This document shows positions 8,801 to 16,149 of a stretch of 64,000 nucleotides of DNA, piece after piece. The position numbers and the translations under genes were made by a program. Position 1 is the stretch's first letter. Each line of letters opens with the position of its first letter. The notes beneath the pieces are model-generated. The model made no database searches and was not told where the DNA came from. It saw nothing but the letters and a program-made list of their open reading frames with translations. Source of the DNA: Snodgrassella gandavensis (lineage in GTDB: Bacteria > Pseudomonadota > Gammaproteobacteria > Burkholderiales > Neisseriaceae); assembly GCF_914768025.1 (NCBI RefSeq), contig NZ_CAJZCE010000004.1, forward strand, positions 62,001-126,000, written 5' to 3'.

Positions 8801-10012
8801 TATTCCGCCACCTATCCGCATATGGTGCAGATTTTTGACAACCAGATTCACGACTCGCGTGCCTGGTTTATGCATGATTCTGCCCTCAGCAGCCGCGAGC
8901 CCTTTACCAGCTATTTTGCCCACCGCCTTGTATTTAGCGGCGGCTTTTCCAATAAGCCGCTGTCACCGGTATTGCTGGCCGAGCGCGTCGTTGGCATTGC
9001 CGGTATTGCCCGCAGCGCTTATATGGGCGTGAAATACGGCAACCCTGCCTACATCCTGATTGGCCTCAACAACCCCGAGCTGTTTGTTACCGAAACGGAT
9101 AAAGCTGCCTGGACCATGCTTACCAAAGACTACGAAGCACTGGCCATCGACCCCGATACCGGCAAAATTCTGCCCAACAGCAAAAATCTGGAAAAGCTGC
9201 GCCAGTTTAGCAAAGACATGCAAACCGCACTCGAACAGATTAAGAACGAATACGCCCAGCAGCCACGCTGGACAGACAAAGACTTTGCCGATAAAACCTT
9301 AGATCAGATTATTCAGAATAGCGATGAAACCATCAAAAATCTGAATGAAATCCGCGAGCTATTGCTTGAGCAGCAAAGAAAACTCGACCAATTGGCCTCA
9401 GCCAGCCCGCAAGTGCAGCAGCAGGCACAGCAGCTCAGTAAAATGCTGGATAAGGTAAGCAGCAATCAGCAGCAATTGCAAGCTGCTGTACAGCAGGCCA
9501 AGGCCGGCAGCATCGATAAACCGCAGCTCCAGACAGCACTCCAGCAGGGCATGAAGGTATATACCGACCCACTGGCCGATATGCCGCAAACCAGCCTGAT
9601 GCAGCCGCCCGGCTTGGAAAACATCAGCAAAGAGAGTCTGGCCGCGCATCTGCGCCAGCAGCTTAGCCAGTACCAGCAAAACCTCAGCCGCAGCAGCCAA
9701 ACCAGCGCCACCCTGCTTGAAAGCGGCGCGCAGGAACCACAAGCTCTGGCACAGGCCTTTTACCACAACGGCAGCGGCGATATCTATGATCAGGCGGTGG
9801 AACAGATAAGCCAGTCAGCCCTAAACCGGCTCGGCCTTGGCCAGTTGGAAATCAATCAGTATCTGCCGGAAAACATCGCCAGTCGCAGCCAGCCGGAAAT
9901 CAGCCGCCTGCTGCAACAGTTGCAATCAGGTGACATTCCGCCACAACTACAGACAATTTCGCCACAAAAGCTTGAATTAATAAAAAAAGTCTTGCAAAGT
10001 TGGCTGGTTTAG
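5816..10012 (+). CDS. Very large Tle1-type (DUF2235) T6SS phospholipase effector
   Basis: A 1398-residue protein starting at ATG after a GAGGA ribosome binding site; no signal peptide. Residues 1-180 are Pro/Ala/Lys-rich and low in complexity. The DUF2235 hydrolase fold follows: FFFDGTNN at about 194-201, the nucleophile elbow GFSRG with Ser379, FDTVA with Asp524 and PGVHSDIGGGY with His601, matching the Ser-Asp-His lay-out of Tle1 phospholipases. An Ala/Gln-rich insertion (about 400-498) separates Ser and Asp. A long Gln-rich, coiled-coil-like region covers about 1150-1300 before a helical C-terminus. Known relatives I recall are much shorter (about 600-900 aa), so the tails may be a secretion or spike-loading module (inference). 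It is flanked by eight immunity-type lipoprotein genes; toxicity to periplasmic-face membranes is expected from the family. Confidence 0.85.
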   Translation: MAEQDDNNKPVPPAAADKPAADTKPGAPAGKPAAGLKSSPNNPHNHTISLDGITAGHKVEQNDYGIYDNAQAADAANRPPAASPKKPDSAKKKPAPPAGQQPGKNTPPTIPDLPAAPPIATLETKFKELAAPYMPAIKPVEFQWPGILKPDEFPTAAGGRLPASINSIHDNRKDNHFIDRTKAKPCQKILKISFFFDGTNNHEKADSVVSGATPPTAEQLDPLQHAAAQQAKLIPAYTYPRTTNVARLYHACMGAGGRPGDNNRDEVMIENGWFKHYIQGVGTRFEEIGDDNPKMLGEALAKYGQARINWALTRICDSLGICKLFNEKDLSLAAAQKMVKGMDCRIGRKVQLDSFLNTLQRPSSAPLPIAIKLYVVGFSRGAAEARTFINWLLDYLLDRDENAAARAQLEQLQAQQAQARINQRQDNRAVAAAAAEAAAEAKQDAADNDKQPAAAAPASPVNSAADKAAIQRVQAQAAAMRSAAPKTAPQDKAATAPDGEQPYQGIELKLLGIPIYIEMCGLFDTVATVGMSPLVAMVTGHCSWAHRTMSLQRAGSAGFVKNCYQFVSAHEQRKSFSVDSICVDGGYPKGNFKEYVYPGVHSDIGGGYPPGEQFKSNYGMGYVLAQITLHDMYARCWQHGMPLQVLPDHPKLAKDIKKQSRFKLQQYEIMDQVTAREFDVQSEMVELFNGWLKTLETSNISTALQKQIHHFTAYRILRWVRSGIAGYASYLGLPLTADGSVGEKENKDTKKSRTKLIGQGRKEANEAGKGNLPDTRVVDNDELWQQAGLDSISKAERSKFLDGIINKNYVAGNDGWDLIEGAKEFKADYLHEFHLENILSAGFLVSTTFAGSMYMLNNDDEAAEYQDIHNNGDTLYFGTDPAKLKTPEPPANPLPIPPLAHTFVEQRHPAGAAGDKERSQPWEFSSYEIRDMWANADKGSLISGAMLNILRQRYQHMLGADLLANTAKDIWRRLQQADMRDRVVLQQRLKIHAEKYSATYPHMVQIFDNQIHDSRAWFMHDSALSSREPFTSYFAHRLVFSGGFSNKPLSPVLLAERVVGIAGIARSAYMGVKYGNPAYILIGLNNPELFVTETDKAAWTMLTKDYEALAIDPDTGKILPNSKNLEKLRQFSKDMQTALEQIKNEYAQQPRWTDKDFADKTLDQIIQNSDETIKNLNEIRELLLEQQRKLDQLASASPQVQQQAQQLSKMLDKVSSNQQQLQAAVQQAKAGSIDKPQLQTALQQGMKVYTDPLADMPQTSLMQPPGLENISKESLAAHLRQQLSQYQQNLSRSSQTSATLLESGAQEPQALAQAFYHNGSGDIYDQAVEQISQSALNRLGLGQLEINQYLPENIASRSQPEISRLLQQLQSGDIPPQLQTISPQKLELIKKVLQSWLV

Positions 10013-10055
10013 CAGTAATCTAAACCCCGCGTATCATTAACGCCGACTTCGTATC

Positions 10056-10095
10056 AACGCCATTGTATCCATACCGGTGCAATGGCGTTTTATTT
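10056..10095 (+). terminator. Intrinsic terminator of the effector gene
   Basis: A 10-bp perfect stem (AACGCCATTG / CAATGGCGTT) with a 14-base loop, followed by TTATTTT. It lies about 45 bases after the effector stop, so the downstream immunity array is transcribed separately. Confidence 0.88.
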
Positions 10096-10331
10096 TAGCT
10101 GGCCGCTATGGGTATACCGCAGCCGGCGCGGCAGGCACAACAAAACGTGCACTATCCGGCATAACAGTTTATAATTAAGTAAATTATTGATATTTAATTA
10201 GAAGATAAAGCTGTAAGCTGAAACTACAAATACAGCGGTACATTACTACTGAACATTAAAATGGTTAAGTTAAGCAGTAAATAGCCCAGTAAAAAATAAT
10301 CTAATGATAACCCAGAGTCAAGGAGCAACCA
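10096..10331 (+). promoter_or_regulatory. Leader of immunity copy D
   Basis: No gene. It holds a diverged form of the family's AT-rich core (TAAATTATTGATATTTAATT near 10177) and a strong AAGGAGCAACC ribosome binding site before the ATG at 10332. Confidence 0.45.
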
Positions 10332-11114
10332 ATGCCTGAATCATCCTCGGCAACTATCCCTAAACTGCTTAAGCTAGCCTGTTTATTACTCGCCACTACT
10401 GCTATCAGCTCATGCAGTGGCGGCTTTGAGCCATTTGTTGGCGTAACCTCTGGCAAAAACAAATCCTATGCCGCGCCGGTTGAGGCACTAAACTATACTT
10501 TTGAAAATATTCATGGTGGCAGTATTAATGGTGGCTGTATACCTAATACATCGGCTATTAACTTTGAAGATGTAGGTAAAAAACGTTATGGCGGTGGTTC
10601 TACCTGCGGTGCCGCCTATCTACCGGCTAAATGGAAGCCGGGTATGACCGCACGGATTTATTGGACAGATTTACCTTATCCTGATTGGCGACCAAAAGTA
10701 TTGAATAAGCCAGGATTGGTTTTTGATGAGAATGAATATCAAACCATAATGCAGTATACTGAGAACCACTCAGCAGTCATACCTTTACCCCCCCCTCCAG
10801 CATTTGCTGGCGATGATTTTGGCAAGGTAAGAAATATTACTGTCCATTTTCTGGCTTGTAATCAGATATTTATTGATTATGGTACCAGACAGGAAAATGC
10901 GCCTGAGATAGTAAAAAAACAGTTTGAACTATATGCCAAAAGCCAGAAACTCTGTACCCCACGGCCTATCATTAAATCCATGGCCGATTATCGGCGCAAT
11001 AAAGCCAAGCTCGATGCGATAAAGAAAGAACGCGAAAATATTCCGCAGGTAATTCTGCCCGAATATATTCAGGAATTGCAGCAGCAGGGCAAATTCCCCG
11101 TATCAAGCAAGTAA
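10332..11114 (+). CDS. DUF3304-like lipoprotein, putative Tli1-type immunity protein (copy D)
   Basis: First of the five downstream copies, 260 residues, lipobox ISSC. N-terminal half is of the downstream type (KLLKLACLLLATTAISSC). The central region is its own (DWRPKVLNKPGLVFDENEY), but its 3' patch is of the RQENAPEIVKKQ type, preceded by AFAGDDFGKVRN, otherwise seen only in copy A, which is likewise the first intact copy of its cluster. A run of eight C is at 10788-10795. It lies 237 bases after the effector terminator. Role inferred as for the other copies. Confidence 0.8.
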   Translation: MPESSSATIPKLLKLACLLLATTAISSCSGGFEPFVGVTSGKNKSYAAPVEALNYTFENIHGGSINGGCIPNTSAINFEDVGKKRYGGGSTCGAAYLPAKWKPGMTARIYWTDLPYPDWRPKVLNKPGLVFDENEYQTIMQYTENHSAVIPLPPPPAFAGDDFGKVRNITVHFLACNQIFIDYGTRQENAPEIVKKQFELYAKSQKLCTPRPIIKSMADYRRNKAKLDAIKKERENIPQVILPEYIQELQQQGKFPVSSK

Positions 11115-11592
11115 ATCCTGCATACCTAGCAACGCCGGCCGTCTGTATTTTCGCAGCGGCCGCTTTGTCTATTTCCGTCACTAGGCATTCTGTAATCTTG
11201 CGCCTCTGGTCTGGCACTGTGCCCGCCACGCCCGTCTGCCGGGCTGCTTTTGTGCCCGCTTCACTTCTTCCCTAGCCAGCCATAGTCGCCTGCCCACAGC
11301 CAATTGTTCCGCACCAAAGCTGATTTTAGGCCTGAATACACAATAGTATGGCGCAAACCAGCCAAAATACGCAGCATCATACCGGTATCTAGCTGCTTAG
11401 CTATAAGGTATATGCGTATAAACAACCCTTCTGTACATAGTTTATAACTGAGTAAAATATTGATATATAATTAACATCAAAAGAGATGAGCAACTGACAA
11501 TAGCCAGCGCTAGCGATTAAAAAATTTAATCTAAGCAACAAACAACATAGTAAGAAATAATTCCAATATCAGCCAGAGTCAAGGAGCAACCT
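11115..11592 (+). repeat. Array spacer 1 (about 478 bases) with hairpin and promoter-like core
   Basis: First of four near-identical spacers in the downstream array. It begins with a GC-rich hairpin (CGGCCG-T-CTG pairing with CAG-CGGCCG) just after the stop codon, without a long T run. It ends with the AT-rich core TAAAATATTGATATATAATTAACATC and an AAGGAG ribosome binding site, so each gene probably has its own promoter. The spacer is non-coding. Confidence 0.75.
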
Positions 11593-12369
11593 ATGTCTGA
11601 ATCATCCTCGACAACCATCCCTAAGCTGCTTAAGCTAACCTGTTTATTGCTTGCCACTACTGCTATCAGCTCATGTAGCGGCGGCTTTGAGCCATTTGTT
11701 GGCGTTACCTCCGGTAAAAACAAATCCTATGCCGCGCCGGTAGAAGCTTTAAATTACACAGGTGATAATATTGGTGGCGGTAGTGCAAATGGCGGTTGTA
11801 TACCTAATACAGCAGGGGTAGAAGATAATGAAGTAGGTAAAAAACGCTTTGGTGGTGGTTCTACCTGTGGTGCCGCCTATTTGCCGGCTAAATGGAAGCC
11901 GGGTATGACTGCACGGATTTATTGGACGGTTTTACCTTATCCTGCTTGGCAGCCTAAAGTTTTGAATTTACCAGGGGTTAATTTTGATGAAAATGAAAGA
12001 AGTACTATTAGGCAATATAGAGAAAACCACTCAGCAGTCATACCTTTACCTCCCCCTCCAGCATTTGTTGGCGATGATTTTGGCAAGGTAGCGAATATTA
12101 CCGTCCATTTTTTGGCCTGTAATCAGCTTTACATTACTTATGGTACGGTAGAAGAGGACAAAGATACTCCCATGCATTACAAGCTGTTTGCCAAAAGCCA
12201 GAAACTCTGTACCCCGCGCCCATCGATTAAATCCATGGCCGATTACCGGCGCAATAAAGCCAAGCTGGATGCAATAAAGAAAGAACGTGAAAATATTCCG
12301 CAGGTAATCCTGCCCGAATATATTCAGGAATTGCAGCAGCAAGGCAAATTCCCCGTATCAAGCAAGTAA
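11593..12369 (+). CDS. DUF3304-like lipoprotein, putative Tli1-type immunity protein (copy E)
   Basis: A 258-residue copy with lipobox ISSC. Distinct in the first variable patch (NYTGDNIGGGSANGGCIPNTAG, where copies A-D have HGGSINGG or similar) and in the middle (AWQPKVLNLPGVNFDENERS). The 3' patch is of the VEEDKDTPMHYK type, matching the second position of the upstream cluster (copy B). The proline linker uses CCT codons, so there is no long C run. The C-terminal 60 residues are practically invariant across all copies. Confidence 0.8.
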   Translation: MSESSSTTIPKLLKLTCLLLATTAISSCSGGFEPFVGVTSGKNKSYAAPVEALNYTGDNIGGGSANGGCIPNTAGVEDNEVGKKRFGGGSTCGAAYLPAKWKPGMTARIYWTVLPYPAWQPKVLNLPGVNFDENERSTIRQYRENHSAVIPLPPPPAFVGDDFGKVANITVHFLACNQLYITYGTVEEDKDTPMHYKLFAKSQKLCTPRPSIKSMADYRRNKAKLDAIKKERENIPQVILPEYIQELQQQGKFPVSSK

Positions 12370-12849
12370 ATCCCACATACCTAGCAACGGCCGGCCGTCT
12401 GTATTTTCGCAGCGGCCGCTTTGCCTATTTCTGCCATTAGGCACATTCTGTATTCTTGCGCCTCTGGTCTGGCACTGTGCCCGCCACGCCCGTCTGCCGG
12501 GCTGCTTTTGTGCCGGCTTCACTTCTTCCCTAGCCAGCCATAGCCGCCAGTCCACAGCCAATTGTTCCGCACCAAAGCTGATTTTAGGCCTCAATACACA
12601 ATAGTATGGCGCAAACCAGCCAAAATACGCAGCATCATACCGTATTCACCTGCTTAGCTATAAGGTATATGCGTATAAACAACCCTTCTGTACACAGTTT
12701 ATAACTGAGTAAAATATTGATATATAATTAATATCAAAAGAGATGAGCAACTGACAATAGCCAGCGCTAGCAATTAAAAAATTTAATCTAAGCAACAAAC
12801 AGCATAGTAAGAAATAATTCCAATATCAGCCAGAGTCAAGGAGCAACCA
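12370..12849 (+). repeat. Array spacer 2
   Basis: Near-identical to spacer 1, about 480 bases, with the same GC-rich hairpin at its start, the AT-rich promoter-like core (near 12710-12735) and AAGGAG before the next gene. No coding content on either strand that does not belong to an adjacent gene's mirror image. Confidence 0.75.
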
Positions 12850-13638
12850 ATGCCTGAATCATCCCCGGCAACTATCCCTAAACTGCTTAAGCTAGCCTGT
12901 TTATTGCTTGCCACCACCGCCATCAGCTCATGTAGCGGCGGCTTTGAGCCATTTGTTGGCGTAACCTCCGGCAAAAACAAATCCTATGCTGCACCAGTAG
13001 AAGCATTGAACTATACAATTGAAACTGTTCATGGTGGCAGTATTAATGGTGGCTGTATACCTAATACATCGGGGGTAGAAGATAATGAAATAGGTAAACA
13101 CCGTTTTGGTGGTGGTTCTACCTGTGGTGCCGCCTACTTACCGGCTAAATGGAAGCCGGGTATGACCGCACGGATTTATTGGACAGTTTTACCTTACCCT
13201 GATTGGCAACCCAAGGGATTAAATTTACCCGGTGTCAATGTTGATGAAAGTGAGTATCGAACTATTGTTAAATATGCTGAAAACCGCTCAGCAGTTATAC
13301 CTTTGCCTCCCCCTCCCCCTCCATCATCAATGGGCGATGATTTTGGCAAGGTAAGTAATATTACTGTCCATTTTCTGGCCTGCAATCAGATATATATTGA
13401 TTATGGTACTTTGGATGATGATTCACGCGAATCAGTAAAAAAACAGTTTGCTCTATATGCCAAAAGCCAGAAACTCTGTACCCCACGCCCATCGATTAAA
13501 TCCATGGCCGATTATCGGCGCAACAAAGCCAAGCTGGATGCAATAAAGAAAGAACGCGAAAATATTCCGCAGGTAATCCTGCCCGAATATATTCAGGAGT
13601 TGCAGCAGCAGGGCAAATTCCCTGTATCAAGCAAGTAA
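12850..13638 (+). CDS. DUF3304-like lipoprotein, putative Tli1-type immunity protein (copy F)
   Basis: The longest copy at 262 residues because the proline linker is expanded (PLPPPPPPSSMGDD). Lipobox ISSC. It has KHRFGGG where most copies have KKRYGGG. The 3' patch is LDDDSRESVKKQFALYAK preceded by SMGDDFGKVSN, the same type as copy C, which is third in the upstream cluster just as F is third here. The coding C-tract is broken up by Ts. Inferred immunity role as for other members. Confidence 0.8.
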   Translation: MPESSPATIPKLLKLACLLLATTAISSCSGGFEPFVGVTSGKNKSYAAPVEALNYTIETVHGGSINGGCIPNTSGVEDNEIGKHRFGGGSTCGAAYLPAKWKPGMTARIYWTVLPYPDWQPKGLNLPGVNVDESEYRTIVKYAENRSAVIPLPPPPPPSSMGDDFGKVSNITVHFLACNQIYIDYGTLDDDSRESVKKQFALYAKSQKLCTPRPSIKSMADYRRNKAKLDAIKKERENIPQVILPEYIQELQQQGKFPVSSK

Positions 13639-14117
13639 ATCCCGCATACCTAGCAACGGCCGGCCGTCTGTATTTTCGCAGCGACCGCTTTGTCTATTTC
13701 CGTCACTAGGCATTCTGTAATCTTGCACCTCTGGTCTGGCACTGTGCGCACCACGCCCGTCTGCCTGGCTGCTTTTGTGCCGGCTTCACTTCTTCCCTAG
13801 CCAGCCATAGCCGCCAGTCCACAGCCAATTGTTCCGCACCAAAGCTGATTTTAGGCCTCAATACACAATAGTATGGCGCAAACCAGCCAAAATACGCAGC
13901 ATCATACCGTATTCACCTGCTTAGCTATAAGGTATATGCGCATAAACAACGTTTCTGCACCCAGCTTATAACTGGGTAAAATATTGATATATAATTAACA
14001 TCAAAAAGAGATGAGCAACTGACAATAGCCAGCGCTAGCGATTAAAAAATTTAATCTAAGCAACAAATAGCATAGTAAGAAATAATTCCAATATCAGCCA
14101 GAGTCAAGGAGCAACCA
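13639..14117 (+). repeat. Array spacer 3
   Basis: About 479 bases, near-identical to the other three spacers, with small substitutions (for example CAGCGACCGC in the first hairpin, which weakens its stem). It carries the same AT-rich core and ribosome binding site. Confidence 0.75.
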
Positions 14118-14894
14118 ATGTCTGAATCATCCCCGGCAACTATCCCTAAACTGCTTAAGCTAGCCTGTTTATTGCTTGCCACCACCGCCATCAGCTCATG
14201 TAGCGGCGGCTTTGAGCCATTTGTTGGCGTAACCTCCGGCAAAAACAAATCCTATGCCGCGCCAGTTGAAGCACTTGAATACAACTATGAAAATGTGCAT
14301 GGTGGCAGCATTAATGGTGGCTGTATTCCTAATACTTCAGGCGTTAATAGTGACCAAGTTGGAAAAAAGCGTTATGGTGGCGGTTCTACCTGTGGTGCTG
14401 CCTATTTGCCGGCTAAATGGAAACCGGGTATGACCGCACGGATTTATTGGACAGTTTTACCTTATCCAGAGTGGTTACCTAGAATGTTAAATCTACCAGG
14501 GGTTAATTTTGATCAGAAAGAATCAGCAGCTATAGACCAATATGAAGAGCATCATTCCGCAGTCATACCTTTACCCCCCCCTCCAGCATTTGCCGGCGAT
14601 GATTTTGGCAAGGTAGCGAATATTACCGTCCATTTTCTGGCCTGTAATCAGCTTTACATTACTTATGGTACGGTAGAAGAGGGTAAAGATACTCCCATGC
14701 ATTACAAGCTGTTTGCCAAAAGCCAGAAACTCTGTACCCCACGGCCTATCATTAAATCCATGGCCGATTATCGGCGCAATAAAGCCAAGCTGGATGCGAT
14801 AAAGAAAGAACGTGAAAATATTCCGCAGGTAATTCTGCCCGAATATATTCAGGAATTGCAGCAGCAGGGCAAACTCCCTGTATCAAGCAAGTAA
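14118..14894 (+). CDS. DUF3304-like lipoprotein, putative Tli1-type immunity protein (copy G)
   Basis: A 258-residue copy with lipobox ISSC. The first variable patch (LEYNYENVHGGSINGG) combines the upstream-type YNYEN with the downstream-type VHGG, a mosaic. The middle is EWLPRMLNLPGVNFDQKES and the 3' patch is VEEGKDTPMHYK. A run of eight C is at 14574-14581. Conserved skeleton and C-terminal helix are intact, so it is likely functional. Confidence 0.8.
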   Translation: MSESSPATIPKLLKLACLLLATTAISSCSGGFEPFVGVTSGKNKSYAAPVEALEYNYENVHGGSINGGCIPNTSGVNSDQVGKKRYGGGSTCGAAYLPAKWKPGMTARIYWTVLPYPEWLPRMLNLPGVNFDQKESAAIDQYEEHHSAVIPLPPPPAFAGDDFGKVANITVHFLACNQLYITYGTVEEGKDTPMHYKLFAKSQKLCTPRPIIKSMADYRRNKAKLDAIKKERENIPQVILPEYIQELQQQGKLPVSSK

Positions 14895-15372
14895 ATCCCG
14901 CATACCTAGCAACGCCGGCCGTCTGTATTTTCGCAGCGGCCGCTTTGTCTATTTCCGTCACTAGGCATTCTGTAATCTTGCGCCTCTGGTCTGACACCGT
15001 GCCCGCCACGCCCGTCTGCTGGGCTGCTTTTGTGCCGGCTTCACTTCTTCCCTAGCCAGCCATAGCCGCCTATCCAAAGCCAATTGTTCCGCACCAAAGC
15101 TGATTTTAGGCCTCAATACACAATAGTATGGCGCAAACCAGCCAAAATACGCAGCATCATACCGGTATCTAGCTGCTTAGCTATAAGGTATATGCGCATA
15201 AACAACGTTTCTGCACACAGCTTATAACTGGGTAAAATATTGATATATAATTAACATCAAAAGAGATGAGCAACTGACAATAGCCAGCGCTAGCGATTAA
15301 AAAATTTAATCTAAGCAACAAACAGCATAGTAAGAAATAATTCCAATATCAGCCAGAGTAAAGGAGCAACCA
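14895..15372 (+). repeat. Array spacer 4
   Basis: About 478 bases, near-identical to spacers 1-3, again with the GC-rich hairpin after the stop, the AT-rich promoter-like core and AAGGAG before the next start. Confidence 0.75.
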
Positions 15373-16149
15373 ATGCCTGAATCATCCCCGGCAACCATCC
15401 CTAAACTGCTTAAGCTAGCCTGTTTATTGCTTGCCACCACCGCCATCAGCTCATGTAGTGGTGGTTTTGAGCCATTTGTTGGTGTAACCTCCGGCAAAAA
15501 CAAATCCTATGCCGCGCCGGTAGAAGCTTTAAATTATGATTTTGTTGATATTGGTGGCGGTAGTGCAAATGGCGGTTGTATACCTAATACATCGCCAATT
15601 AACCCTGAAGATATTGGAAAAAAACGTTATGGTGGTGGCTCCACCTGTGGCGCTGCTTATCTACCAGCCAAATGGAAGCCAGGGATGACAATTAGAGTAT
15701 CTTGGAAAGTATTACCTTATCCCGATTGGCGACCAAAAGTATTAAATATGCCTGGGCTGGTTTTTAATGAAGAGCAATCGCGGATAATCAGTCAATATAA
15801 TGAATATCATTCAGCAACTATTCCTTTACCTCCCCCTCCAGCATTTGCCGGCGATGATTTTGGCAAGGTAGCAAATATCACCGTCCATTTTCTGGCCTGC
15901 AATCAGCTTTACATTACTTATGGTACGGTAGAAGAGGGCAAAGATACTCCCATGCATTACAAGCTGTTTGCCAAAAGCCAGAAACTTTGTACCCCACGCC
16001 CATCAATTAAATCTATGGCCGATTATCGGCGCAATAAAGCCAAGCTGGATGCGATAAAGAAAGAACGTGAAAATATTCCGCAGGTAATCCTGCCCGAATA
16101 TATTCAGGAATTGCAGCAGCAGGGCAAATTCCCCGTATCAAGCAAGTAA
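15373..16149 (+). CDS. DUF3304-like lipoprotein, putative Tli1-type immunity protein (copy H)
   Basis: Last copy, 258 residues, lipobox ISSC. It is the most distinct in the centre: LNYDFVDIGGGSANGG in the first patch, MTIRVSWKV where all others have MTARIYW, and NEEQSRIISQYNEYHSATIP in the middle. The 3' patch equals that of copy G (VEEGKDTPMHYK). After its stop the spacer homology ends completely, so this is the right-hand edge of the array and of the island. Confidence 0.8.
   Translation: MPESSPATIPKLLKLACLLLATTAISSCSGGFEPFVGVTSGKNKSYAAPVEALNYDFVDIGGGSANGGCIPNTSPINPEDIGKKRYGGGSTCGAAYLPAKWKPGMTIRVSWKVLPYPDWRPKVLNMPGLVFNEEQSRIISQYNEYHSATIPLPPPPAFAGDDFGKVANITVHFLACNQLYITYGTVEEGKDTPMHYKLFAKSQKLCTPRPSIKSMADYRRNKAKLDAIKKERENIPQVILPEYIQELQQQGKFPVSSK

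Larger units (their letters stand above)
10332..16149 (+). repeat. Tandem array of five gene-plus-spacer units
   Basis: Start-to-start distances are 1261, 1257, 1268 and 1255 bases. Genes are conserved at both ends and variable in two internal patches, and the spacers are almost identical. The arrangement is suited to expansion, contraction and gene conversion by homologous recombination. Confidence 0.9.

Noticed and set aside
5740-9766. Numerous open frames on both strands inside the effector gene
   Set aside because: They follow from GC-rich, Ala/Gln-rich coding sequence; none has a start signal or a recognisable product, and the long + frame has clear catalytic motifs.
11526-15503. Repeated 65-residue minus-strand frames opposite the start of each downstream immunity gene (e.g. 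11526-11723, 12783-12980, 14051-14248, 15306-15503)
   Set aside because: They are mirror images of the conserved signal-peptide coding sequence and so recur with it; no ribosome binding site and no family resemblance.
10332-16149. Tandem array considered as a CRISPR or other short-repeat array
   Set aside because: The unit is 1.26 kb and encodes a full protein; there are no short direct repeats with unique spacers and no cas genes.
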